64,000 nucleotides of DNA from JACKEQ01 sp041389565 (GTDB lineage Bacteria > Myxococcota_A > UBA796 > GCA-2862545), in NCBI GenBank assembly GCA_041389565.1, contig JAWKRP010000010.1, positions 229,798 through 293,797 on the forward strand, read 5' to 3'. How positions within the stretch are numbered: the stretch's first letter is position 1; each line of letters opens with the position of its first letter. A program made the position numbers and the translations under genes. The notes under the pieces are model-generated. The model was not told the origin of the DNA. It did not search any database and worked only from the letters and a program-made list of their open reading frames with translations. Shown here one piece after another: positions 35,117 through 43,132 of this stretch.

Positions 35117-36787
35117 GTGCCGACCTCTCGACCCCGTCACCGCGCCGCCACGTGGTACCTTCGGGTCGCATCCGCGGAGGCGACCATCCTCTCCCCCAGC
35201 GACCGCCACGCGCCGCCGACGCCGTCGCAGCTGGAACGAACCGCGCTGTCCCTGGAACGGAAGGGGAACCTGCGCTTGTTGATCTGCGTGGTCGAGGAGT
35301 GGGCCGACTCCGGCGAGCCCTCCGACCCCGCGCGCCTCGCCCAGATCCGCGCGCTGATGGAGCTGCGCTCGTTCGACCGCGCATGGGCGCGCCTCAAGCC
35401 GCTGCTCGAGTCGGGAGACGATGCCGAGGTGTTCCGGCTCGCCGGGCGCCTGCTGCTCGACCGCGGTGAGGTGAAGGATGCCCGGGCCACGCTCACGCGC
35501 GGGCGGCACCTGTTCCCCGACGATGCCCGCCTCGCGGAGCTCCTGGCGCAGACCGAAGACCCGGGAACGGTCCTCGACCTCACCGACCCCATGGAAGACG
35601 ACGCCGACGGTCAGGCCGTGCTCGCGGAGCGCCTGCTGATCGAAGGTGCACCGCTGAAGGCGCGCCGCATCCTCGAGCGCGTGCGGAAGGCGAGCCCGGA
35701 GCACACCCGCACGGCCGACCTCCTGTGGGCGCTCGACGGCGACTTCCGGCTCCGCGGCGTCACGCTGGCCGACCTCGCTCGCGTCCATGCCGCGCCGACC
35801 CAATCGCTCGTCGACCTCCCGGAAGACACCGACCAGACGATGGAGTCCGACGGCTCGCATGCGGACGACGACGCCCACGCGGCGTTCCCGACGCTGTTCA
35901 AGAACCTCGAGGAGCAGACCGAGGCCTACGGGCTCGACTCCATCGACGACGAGCCCGAGGTCACGCGCGTGTCGTCCATCGTGTCCGATGTCGGCGAGGC
36001 CCACGAGGTGACGCAGGAGCTCACCCGCGAAGACACGCAGATCATGCACGTCGTGCGCACCACGGGGCACGGTCCCGACTCGTCCGCGGCCGACACCGTG
36101 GTCGACGGCACGTTCGACCTGCGCGCCCACGAGCAGGCCCTGCGCGGCGAGTCGGAAGACGAGAACGTCGTGCAGCACCGCAAAGCGGCGCCCGAGCGCA
36201 CGATCACCGAGACCGACGCCGGCGAGCGGATCAAGCTCGACCCCAGCCGCGACCGCGTACAGACGGGCGCGAACGCGGTCGACGAGGGGGCCGAGTTCAT
36301 CCGGCCGAAGAAGCGCCCCCAGGTCACGATCGAGCCCGCTCCGCCGCGCCCGAAGGCCCCCAAGAAGGTGCCGCCGAAGAAGGTCCCGCAGCTCCCCCCG
36401 CAGGAGGCCATCACGGAGGTCACGAAGCCTCCCGCTCCGCCGCCGTCCGAAGCGCCCACCCCGACCACCGCGCCGCCGCGCCTGGCCGCGCGTGCCCCCG
36501 AGCCGTCGACGCCCGAACGTCCCCGTCTCACGGCCGCACCATCGGGGTCGGCCGCGGTTCAGCCGTCGCAGGCGGTCACCCTGGAGCGCCTCCCCCTGAA
36601 TGAGCGCCCGCGCCTGGATCCCGCGCTCGCTGCGGCCCCGACGGAGATCCTGGAGGATCCCGCGCTCCCGCGCCGCTCGGGGCTGGCCCCGTGGACGGGC
36701 TGGCTGCTGGTGCTCGTGCTGCTCGGCCTGATCGTGCTGTCGATGGGCAGCCTGCTGATCCTGTACCAGGTCGTCAGCTCCATGTGA
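35117..36787 (+). CDS. TPR-containing protein with C-terminal membrane anchor
   Basis: A protein of up to 556 residues. The N-terminal third holds helical repeats of TPR type (SFDRAWARLKPLLESGDDAE, RLAGRLLLDRGEVKDARATL). The middle is acidic and low in complexity, and a Lys/Pro-rich stretch (about 405-440) precedes it being anchored by a C-terminal helix (GWLLVLVLLGLIVLSMGSLLILYQVV). It may be a tail-anchored scaffold. The start is uncertain: GTG 35117 has no SD, whereas GGAGG at 35176-35180 sits five bases before an in-frame ATC (35186). No family is recognised. Confidence 0.68.
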   Translation: MPTSRPRHRAATWYLRVASAEATILSPSDRHAPPTPSQLERTALSLERKGNLRLLICVVEEWADSGEPSDPARLAQIRALMELRSFDRAWARLKPLLESGDDAEVFRLAGRLLLDRGEVKDARATLTRGRHLFPDDARLAELLAQTEDPGTVLDLTDPMEDDADGQAVLAERLLIEGAPLKARRILERVRKASPEHTRTADLLWALDGDFRLRGVTLADLARVHAAPTQSLVDLPEDTDQTMESDGSHADDDAHAAFPTLFKNLEEQTEAYGLDSIDDEPEVTRVSSIVSDVGEAHEVTQELTREDTQIMHVVRTTGHGPDSSAADTVVDGTFDLRAHEQALRGESEDENVVQHRKAAPERTITETDAGERIKLDPSRDRVQTGANAVDEGAEFIRPKKRPQVTIEPAPPRPKAPKKVPPKKVPQLPPQEAITEVTKPPAPPPSEAPTPTTAPPRLAARAPEPSTPERPRLTAAPSGSAAVQPSQAVTLERLPLNERPRLDPALAAAPTEILEDPALPRRSGLAPWTGWLLVLVLLGLIVLSMGSLLILYQVVSSM

Positions 36788-36841
36788 GCGAGGTCGTCAG
36801 TGGGGGGCGGGAGCGCTATACGGGCGGGACCGGAGGATTCC

Positions 36842-37690
36842 ATGAACCGCTTCCTGCTCGCGCTCCTGCTGCTCCCGATCGGCTGCAAGGGCGAGAACGT
36901 CGTCGATGCCGACGGCGACGCCGACACCGACGCCGATGCCGACTCCGATGCCGACAGCGACACCGACACCGACACCCTCGTGATGTCCCCGAACGCCTTC
37001 GGCGTGGGCGTCGCGGAGTTCGCCATCGACGCCGACGGCAACGCCGCGTCGTTCACCGCGTTCGACCAGGCCGGAACGCCGGTTCAGGGCCAGGTCGCGC
37101 TCTCCGTCCTGATCCTCGACGAGTCTGCGACCACGAGCATCAACGACTTCAACAGCTGCCAGATCACCTTCGGTGCACCGGGCCCCATCGCCCCGTCCAC
37201 CACCTGGGCCACGGCAGCTGGTGTGTACTGGGGCTTCGAGCTCCCGCCCGGCAGCACCGTCGTGGGCGACACCTGCCAGAACTTCGAGTTCCCCGACGAG
37301 TGGGAAGACGACGTGGCCGGCAAGGTGGGCCAGTGGAGCTGGGGCTTCGCCCTGAACGTGATGGACCCCACGGTGCAGTCGCAGCTCGCTGCAGGCTTCG
37401 GCGCGCAGTGGGCGGCCATCGAAGACGGCGTCGTCGGCGGGGGCTGGTACTCGAACCTCATCTCCCAGGCCGGTGGCGACCCGAACGGCTACATCGACGG
37501 CGGCTACGCGATCGGCACCCAGATGGACGGCACGAACACGATCGTCGTCGACGGTGCGGGGAACCCCGTGCTCCTCGACGCCGACACCGAGGTGTGGATC
37601 GGCGGCCCGCTCCCCGGCCCCGGCATCTACTCGGGCTCCGGCGTGCAGTACCTCACGCCCGCGTCGCTCCTGCTCGGCACGCCGCAGTAG
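36842..37690 (+). CDS. lipoprotein with Asp-Ala/Ser/Thr linker
   Basis: A 282-residue lipoprotein. The signal ends in LLPIGCK, so Cys15 is acylated. A linker of 24 residues alternates Asp with Ala, Thr, Gly and Ser (DADGDADTDADADSDADSDT), a surface spacer seen in other proteins here. The mature domain (about 45-282) is beta-rich with two cysteines (NSCQITFGAP, GDTCQNFEFP) and reads like an adhesin or secreted domain. GGAGGATTCC precedes the ATG. No recognised family. Confidence 0.78.
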   Translation: MNRFLLALLLLPIGCKGENVVDADGDADTDADADSDADSDTDTDTLVMSPNAFGVGVAEFAIDADGNAASFTAFDQAGTPVQGQVALSVLILDESATTSINDFNSCQITFGAPGPIAPSTTWATAAGVYWGFELPPGSTVVGDTCQNFEFPDEWEDDVAGKVGQWSWGFALNVMDPTVQSQLAAGFGAQWAAIEDGVVGGGWYSNLISQAGGDPNGYIDGGYAIGTQMDGTNTIVVDGAGNPVLLDADTEVWIGGPLPGPGIYSGSGVQYLTPASLLLGTPQ

Positions 37691-37693
37691 GCG

Positions 37694-38488
37694 CTACCAG
37701 CGCACCACCCAGGTCGCGGTCGCCACACCGGCGCCCGCGGCCCCGAGCCCCAGCCCGACCCCCGACAGCGCATTCGCGCGCTGGGCGTGGACCGGAACGT
37801 CTTCGAGGGGCGTGTCGAAGGACTGGACCGCACGCTCCTGGGTCCACGCGGCGGTGAGGGTACCGACGGCCCCCGCACCGAGCACGCCCGCGAGCGCGGT
37901 TCCGTAGCGACGCATGCGCCGACGTCGGCGCTCCTTCGCCGTGGCGTCGAGCGCTTCGAAGTCGACCACCGGCACCTCGGCCACGCTGTAGTGGTAGTCG
38001 GTGTGCACGACCGTGCCGGTGGAGTCGAACCCCTGGAGCACGAACGCGCGCTCGGCCGGCACGGACGTCGAGCGCGTTCCGTCGACCTTCCAGCCGCCCT
38101 CGGGGCTCCGCTCGAGCTCGATCCGGGCGTCGCTGTCGGGCGCTTCGTGCCAGGCCCGGTGGAGCGGGGTTCCCTCGACGATCCAGCTCTCGGGCGGCGA
38201 GTACCCGGGGTCGAGCTTCTTCACGGCCGCCCAGCTCTTGGCGCTCGCGATCTCCTCGCGCTCGAAGAACTCCCCGAGCGCGCGTGCACGGTGCCAGGCG
38301 AGCAGCGTGTCGCGATCGAGCTCGGTGGAGACGCACTTCGCGACCTCCTGCAGCGTGGCGTAGTGCTCGGCGAACCCGGTCTCGTCGACGGCGTCGTACG
38401 CGGACTCGATCGCGAGCGCCTCCTGCCGGATCGCGGCGGGCGGGTCGTCAGGACATGCTGCGGCCGCGACGGCCATCCAGATCCACAC
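37694..38488 (-). CDS. exported protein with C-terminal membrane segment
   Basis: A 264-residue protein with a signal-like start (MWIWMAVAAAACPDD), a mostly helical central region (RQEALAIESAYDAVDETGFA), and a beta region (SWIVEGTPLHRAW). Near the end lie Arg-rich RRRRRMRRYG and hydrophobic GVLGAGAVGTLTAAW, which may be a membrane segment. GGAGG lies five bases before the GTG at 38488. It is divergent from the lipoprotein at 38526. It resembles hypothetical myxobacterial proteins of caspase-regulator-like operons only in outline; no function is assigned. Confidence 0.68.
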   Translation of the reverse strand: MWIWMAVAAAACPDDPPAAIRQEALAIESAYDAVDETGFAEHYATLQEVAKCVSTELDRDTLLAWHRARALGEFFEREEIASAKSWAAVKKLDPGYSPPESWIVEGTPLHRAWHEAPDSDARIELERSPEGGWKVDGTRSTSVPAERAFVLQGFDSTGTVVHTDYHYSVAEVPVVDFEALDATAKERRRRRMRRYGTALAGVLGAGAVGTLTAAWTQERAVQSFDTPLEDVPVHAQRANALSGVGLGLGAAGAGVATATWVVRW

Positions 38489-38525
38489 AGTGCCTCCGCG
38501 CCGAGTGTACGTGATAGACACCCGT

Positions 38526-39113
38526 ATGCGCTCGCTCCCCCTGCTCGCCCTGGCTCTCGCGGCCTGCTCGTCGGACGACACGCCCACCTGGGCGATCGAC
38601 GTGATGTTCGTCGCGCCCGACGGCGAAGGTGTGCGCGGCACCACGTCGTGGCAGGTGTACCGCAAGGCGTGGGAGAAGGGCTTCAAGGAGCGGCACTACC
38701 TGTGCTCGGTGGTCGTGGCGTTCGAAGGCGTGCCGTCGGCGGTCGACTGCCCGAGCTGCCTGGCCGCGATGAGCGTGACGTCCGAGGTCACCGACAGCGA
38801 CTGCCCGGAGTCTCTTGCTTCGAGCCCCACGTTCGTGTCGCTCTCCCGCATCGGGTTCGGTCCGATCCAGGCGGGCGGCCCCTTCCCCGACCGCTCGAGC
38901 GTGGGCTTCGCCGACTACGGGCCCGGCTGGGAGGTGCACGGCTGGTCGTACCCCGACGCCCTGGCGCTCGGCGAGAGCACCGAAGCCATGGCGTGGGACG
39001 GCACGGAGCCGTTCTCGATGGCGCCCTCGTACGCCTGGTACCTCGACCCCACGCCCGGTGCGGCAGCGGTGTCGCGATTGGCCATCGAAGACGCCGGCCC
39101 GGCGTCGCCGTGA
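38526..39113 (+). CDS. lipoprotein of unknown function
   Basis: A 195-residue lipoprotein with a signal peptide ending in LALAACSS (lipid on Cys13). The mature domain has paired cysteines (HYLCSVVVAFEGVPSAVDCPSC, DSDCPESL), probably disulphide-bonded, and a Gly/Trp/Pro-rich second half. The ATG at 38526 places the signal peptide first; the track start at 38490 would bury it. Function unknown. It is followed 68 bases later by another lipoprotein gene. Confidence 0.75.
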   Translation: MRSLPLLALALAACSSDDTPTWAIDVMFVAPDGEGVRGTTSWQVYRKAWEKGFKERHYLCSVVVAFEGVPSAVDCPSCLAAMSVTSEVTDSDCPESLASSPTFVSLSRIGFGPIQAGGPFPDRSSVGFADYGPGWEVHGWSYPDALALGESTEAMAWDGTEPFSMAPSYAWYLDPTPGAAAVSRLAIEDAGPASP

Positions 39114-39181
39114 TGCGCGGAGAGCCCGGCGTGCACGGGGGTCTCGCGAGCCTGGCACGTGGGCTGCATCCCGTTCGTGGC

Positions 39182-39814
39182 ATGCGTACCCTCCTCCTGC
39201 TCGGCATCGCTTCCACCCTCGCGCTCGGCACCGCGTGCTCCGAGAACGGCCTGGCCGACGCGCCCCGCTCTCCCGACACCGCAGACACCGACGAGCCCGT
39301 CGACACCGACGACACCGGGGTGCTCCCGGGGCTCGAGGGCGACTGGATGGCGCTCTCCGGCACCGTCGATCTCGCCGACGGCCAGCCGGTCGACGGGTCG
39401 GTGCCCACGCTGCAGGTGCTGCTGTCCGATTCGCTGGGTGTGCTCACGGAGGTCCCGTGTGGCGCGACCCTGGTGGGGCCCGCGGAGCCCGTGGTGCAGG
39501 TCGACGACCCCATCGCGCTGTACGGCAACTGGCGCTTCACGGTCGACCCCGGCACCTGTGCGGGGCTCCCCGCCACCCTCGAGCTCGGGATCGGCCCGCT
39601 CGACACGGCGCTCTGGCCGTACGCCGACCAGGAGGGCGCGTCCCGCAAGCACACGCGCGGCCTGTACACGCCGAACGCCGGGCGCACCGGGCTGTGGGTG
39701 TTCGGGCTGGCCGGCACCACCGCGCAGATCGCGGGTGAAGGCACCCCCGCGTCGCTCGATCCGCTGCCCGACGGCCGCTACCACCTCCGCTCGGCCTATC
39801 TGCTGGCGCTCTGA
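39182..39814 (+). CDS. lipoprotein with Asp-Thr linker
   Basis: A 210-residue lipoprotein. The signal peptide ends LALGTACSE. A short Asp/Thr-rich linker follows (DTADTDEPVDTDDTG), then a beta-sandwich-like domain with a disulphide-capable pair (VPCGATLVGP, DPGTCAGLP). It belongs to the same secreted style as the genes at 36.8 and 44.6 kb. The ATG at 39182 directly starts the signal peptide; the 675-residue open frame upstream is a shadow. Function unknown. Confidence 0.78.
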   Translation: MRTLLLLGIASTLALGTACSENGLADAPRSPDTADTDEPVDTDDTGVLPGLEGDWMALSGTVDLADGQPVDGSVPTLQVLLSDSLGVLTEVPCGATLVGPAEPVVQVDDPIALYGNWRFTVDPGTCAGLPATLELGIGPLDTALWPYADQEGASRKHTRGLYTPNAGRTGLWVFGLAGTTAQIAGEGTPASLDPLPDGRYHLRSAYLLAL

Positions 39815-39910
39815 CGGCCCTGCTGCGCGATCCAGCAGTGCCACTGCGAGGTGCGCAGCGGGCGGTCGACCAACCCGTTAAGGGCGCACGCTCAAACCCG
39901 TGGGGGAAGT

Positions 39911-41317
39911 GTGCCCGCTTGGCTGTTCTGGTTCTCGTCCGTCGCGCTGGCGTCCGGCGGCGGTGGCGGCGATGTCGAACACCACATGACCCTCGGTGAG
40001 TTCCTGCCGATGTGGTCGGTGATCCCGTTCGTCGGGATGCTCCTGTCCATCGCGCTGATGCCGATGTTCGCCGAGCACTTCTGGCACCACAACAAGAACC
40101 AGCTCGCGGTCGCGGTGGGCTGGGCCTCGCCGGTGTTCGTGTTCCTGGCCTACACGGGCCTCACCGACTTCAACCACCTCGGTCACGACGCCACGCACGC
40201 GCTCACCCACGCCGTCACCGAGTACATCAGCTTCATCGCGCTGCTGGGCTCGCTGTACGTGATCTCCGGCGGCATCCTCCTGCGCGGCGACCTCGAGGGC
40301 CGGCCGTCGGTGAACACCGCGTTCCTGGCCATCGGCGCCGTGATGTCGAACATCATCGGAACGACGGGCGCGAGCATGCTGCTGATCCGCCCGATGCTGC
40401 GCACGAACGCCCAGCGCGAGCACACGTGGCACATCCCGCTGTTCTTCATCTTCCTGGTGTCGAACATCGGGGGCGCGCTCACGCCGATCGGCGATCCGCC
40501 CCTGTTCCTCGGCTACCTGCGCGGCATCCCCTTCTTCTGGACCGTCGAAGCGCTGTGGATGTACTGGGTGCCCTGCGTGCTCGTGCTGCTCGGCATGTTC
40601 TACCTGATCGACCGGAACCAGTACGGGAAGGAGACCACCGGCGCCGTGTCGCAAGACCGCGCGGCGATGGAGCCGCTCAGCCTCGAGGGGAACCTGAACT
40701 TCCTGCTGCTCGGGGGCGTCATCGCGTGCGTCCTGCTGCTCTCGCCCGACCCCAACGTGAACGACTTCCGCCACTACTACGCCCGCGAGATCGGGATGGG
40801 CCTGCTCACGGTGATCTCGGTGTTCACGACGAACCCGTCGATCCGCGAGCGCAATGCGTTCAACTACGGGCCGATCCTCGAGGTCGGCGCCCTGTTCGTC
40901 GGCATCTTCATCTCGATGATCCCCGCTACGGCGCTGCTCGAGGCGAACGGCCGCGCGCTCGGCATCACGGAGCCGTGGCAGTACTTCTGGGCCACGGGCT
41001 CGCTGTCGGCGTTCCTCGACAATGCGCCCACGTACGTCACCTTCGCGGCCATGGCGTGCGGCACGTTCGACCACTGCATCACCGCCGAGAACCTCGAGCC
41101 CCTGACGCACACGGCCTCGGCCATCACGCTCGAGGCGATCTCGCTCGGCGCGGTGTTCATGGGTGCGGGGTCCTACATCGGGAACGGCCCGAACTTCATG
41201 GTGCGCGCGATCGCCGAGCAGTCGGGCTACAAGATGCCCAGCTTCTTCGGATACTGCGCGTACGCAGCGCTCTTCCTGCTGCCCGTGTTCTTCGTGCTCA
41301 CGCTCGTCGCGTTCTGA
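39911..41317 (+). CDS. nhaD: NhaD-type sodium:proton antiporter
   Basis: A 468-residue membrane protein with about 12 hydrophobic helices in the ion-transporter superfamily fold. Diagnostic stretches are VMSNIIGTTGASMLLIRP and the central SNIGGALTPIGDPPLFLGYL, which lines the transport site in NhaD. It exchanges Na+ (or Li+) for H+ across the inner membrane. The N-terminal part contains a His-rich run (EHFWHHNKN). GTG 39911 follows a GGGGGAA leader. Its stop overlaps the BtpA-family gene (TGATG). Confidence 0.86.
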   Translation: MPAWLFWFSSVALASGGGGGDVEHHMTLGEFLPMWSVIPFVGMLLSIALMPMFAEHFWHHNKNQLAVAVGWASPVFVFLAYTGLTDFNHLGHDATHALTHAVTEYISFIALLGSLYVISGGILLRGDLEGRPSVNTAFLAIGAVMSNIIGTTGASMLLIRPMLRTNAQREHTWHIPLFFIFLVSNIGGALTPIGDPPLFLGYLRGIPFFWTVEALWMYWVPCVLVLLGMFYLIDRNQYGKETTGAVSQDRAAMEPLSLEGNLNFLLLGGVIACVLLLSPDPNVNDFRHYYAREIGMGLLTVISVFTTNPSIRERNAFNYGPILEVGALFVGIFISMIPATALLEANGRALGITEPWQYFWATGSLSAFLDNAPTYVTFAAMACGTFDHCITAENLEPLTHTASAITLEAISLGAVFMGAGSYIGNGPNFMVRAIAEQSGYKMPSFFGYCAYAALFLLPVFFVLTLVAF

Positions 41318-42117
41318 TGGCCACCTTCTTCGGGGTCGTGCACCTGCTGCCCCTGCCCGGCAGCCCGCGCGGTGGCGACCTCGATGCGGTGCGTGCCCGT
41401 GCGCTCGCCGATGCACGAACCCTCGCAGAAGGCGGCGTAGATGGGCTCATCGTCGAGAACTTCGGCGATGCGCCGTTCGAGCGGGGCGCGGTCGACGCCT
41501 TCACGCTCGCTGCCCTCACCACGCTGGCGCTCGAGGTCCGGCGCACCGTGCCGACCGTGAGGCTCGGGATCAACGTGCTCCGCAACGATGCCCGCGCCGC
41601 GCTCGCGATCGCGGCGGCCGTCGGTGCCGATCTGATCCGGGTGAACGTGCACACGGGCGTGATGGTGACCGACCAGGGCGTGATCGAAGGAGACGCCCGC
41701 AACACGCTGCTCGAGCGTGCCCGGCTGGGCGCGAACGTCGCGATCGCCGCCGACGTGCTGGTGAAGCACGCCGTTCCCCTGGGCGACCCCGACATCGTGC
41801 AGGTGGCCCGCGACACCGCCTACCGCGGGCTCGCCGACGTGCTCATCGTCACGGGCAGCGGAACGGGCCAGGCGCACGACCCTGCACGGGTGCGCACGGT
41901 GAAGCGCGCCGTTCCCGACCGCCCCGTCTGGGTGGGCAGCGGCATCACGCCCGACAGCGCGCGCGTCCTGGCGGCGACGCCTCCCGGTGAGGGTGCCGAC
42001 GGAGCCATCGTGGGCACGTGGCTGCACCGCGACGGCGACCTCGACGCGCCGCTCGACCTCGCGAGGGTGCGCGAGATGCGCGACGCCCTGGGCGGAACCC
42101 CGATCGCACGTCGGTGA
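41317..42117 (+). CDS. BtpA/SgcQ family TIM-barrel protein
   Basis: A 266-residue protein of the BtpA family (PF03437), a TIM barrel known in cyanobacteria from photosystem I assembly and elsewhere of unclear role. Landmarks are GVVHLLPLPGSPRGG at the start, DGLIVENFGDAPF, GINVLRNDARAAL, and VGSGITPDSA near the end. The photosynthesis link does not apply here; a sugar or nucleotide-related enzyme is more likely. ATG 41317 overlaps the antiporter stop by one base, so it is translationally coupled. Confidence 0.85.
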   Translation: MATFFGVVHLLPLPGSPRGGDLDAVRARALADARTLAEGGVDGLIVENFGDAPFERGAVDAFTLAALTTLALEVRRTVPTVRLGINVLRNDARAALAIAAAVGADLIRVNVHTGVMVTDQGVIEGDARNTLLERARLGANVAIAADVLVKHAVPLGDPDIVQVARDTAYRGLADVLIVTGSGTGQAHDPARVRTVKRAVPDRPVWVGSGITPDSARVLAATPPGEGADGAIVGTWLHRDGDLDAPLDLARVREMRDALGGTPIARR

Positions 42118-42118
42118 T

Positions 42119-42625
42119 CTAGGCCGCGAACAGGCTCAGCTGCGGCGTGGCGACCGGCTCACGGACCGTCGCGCCCGTTGGCGAACCCGGTTCCTCCCTT
42201 CGGGAGACCGCGCCGGATGCCGCCACCTCACGGGCCTCCCACCCGTGGGTGACGGCATCGGCGGCCATGCCGACGATGCCGGGCTGGTCGAACATCTCGA
42301 CGGCCCAACCGGTCCCCACCGGCCGGATCACGCCGGCGACCCGCCCCGCGACCTCCCATCGCGACATCAGGCACGGCTCTCCCCGGTCGCCCATGAGCCG
42401 GTTGCCCACCACCCTCCCCAGGCGTGGACGCCCCGGACCCACGGCCACGAGCACGACGGCATCCCCCTCCTCCGGCATGCCCTCGACCACGGCGAGCTCC
42501 CCGCTCCGGAAGCGCCGGCCCGCGAACTCGCCATCACGGACCACACTGAACACCTGAATGGACGCCGGGGTACCCGACGGCAGGTTCATTCGCAGAGCAG
42601 CGGGACGAAGCGACGGAGCAGACAT
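42119..42625 (-). CDS. LexA/UmuD-fold protein, inactive S24, terminal clamp motif
   Basis: A 168-residue protein. The central part (about 20-105) follows the S24 peptidase beta fold: SIQVFSVVRDGEFAG, FRSGELAVVEGMPEEGDAVV, and VAGRVAGVIRPV, as in the C-terminal domains of LexA and UmuD. The Ser and Lys of the catalytic dyad are missing (GEF in place of SM; LGRVV in place of TVKKL). The protein ends in PQLSLFAA; QLSLF is the consensus beta-clamp-binding pentapeptide. AGGAGG fixes ATG 42625. The gene is 2.4 kb from dnaE2 and 2 bases from the BtpA stop on the other strand. Confidence 0.62.
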   Translation of the reverse strand: MSAPSLRPAALRMNLPSGTPASIQVFSVVRDGEFAGRRFRSGELAVVEGMPEEGDAVVLVAVGPGRPRLGRVVGNRLMGDRGEPCLMSRWEVAGRVAGVIRPVGTGWAVEMFDQPGIVGMAADAVTHGWEAREVAASGAVSRREEPGSPTGATVREPVATPQLSLFAA

Positions 42626-42652
42626 GACCGACCTCCTGGAGACGCTCTGAAT

Positions 42653-42682
42653 GTACTGAACTGCTACCTCACCGTACAGTAC
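42653..42682 (-). promoter_or_regulatory. GTAC inverted repeat upstream of clamp-motif gene
   Basis: GTACTG (42653-42658) and CAGTAC (42677-42682) are 6-bp arms 18 bases apart, and GTACAGTAC (42674-42682) is itself a near-palindrome. They lie 28-57 bases upstream of the ATG at 42625 in the divergent promoter region. A dimeric repressor site is possible, but no GAACN4GTTC box is here. Confidence 0.35.
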
Positions 42683-42772
42683 CAGAAATTGTCCGCTTGC
42701 CATTTTCTGTCCGTTTCAGAGAACGATAGTGGGATCAGGCAGGTCGGGGTAAGGGGACGCCCCGGAGGTCTC

Positions 42773-43123
42773 ATGTCCCACAAGCTCCTCGCCGCCGTGC
42801 TCGGCGTGCTCGTCGCCTTCCAGGCCGGCCTGCTCATCGGCCAGCTCTCCCCCGTGGCCCACGCGCAGGAGACCCCCGAAGACGCCGCTCCCATCGAGCC
42901 GTTCTACGATCCGCCGCGCTTGTTCTGCCGCACGTTCACGATGCCGCTCGAGGGCGCCGGGTCCACGTTCGAGACCAACGATCGCACCACGGAGATCGGA
43001 AAGTGGCTCGAAGCCGAGCAGGAGTCGTACGAGCTGTTCACCATCGACTTCGAGATCGCGCAGAAGCCGACGGGCTACCCCCAGGGGTACGCGCACGTGT
43101 GCCTGTCGCCACGACGCGGCTGA
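42773..43123 (+). CDS. small exported protein of unknown function
   Basis: A 116-residue protein with a signal peptide (LLAAVLGVLVAFQAGLLIG ... VAHAQE). The mature domain of about 80 residues contains two cysteines (RLFCRTFTMPLEG, HVCLSP) that could form a disulphide. GGAGG precedes ATG 42773 by four bases. It is divergent from the clamp-motif protein. The region between them is A/T-richer than the rest. I do not recognise it. Confidence 0.68.
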   Translation: MSHKLLAAVLGVLVAFQAGLLIGQLSPVAHAQETPEDAAPIEPFYDPPRLFCRTFTMPLEGAGSTFETNDRTTEIGKWLEAEQESYELFTIDFEIAQKPTGYPQGYAHVCLSPRRG

Positions 43124-43132
43124 GCGCGCTCC

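Noticed and set aside
41317..42117. Photosystem assembly function for the BtpA-family protein
   Set aside because: No photosynthesis genes are present; the family is widespread in non-phototrophs.
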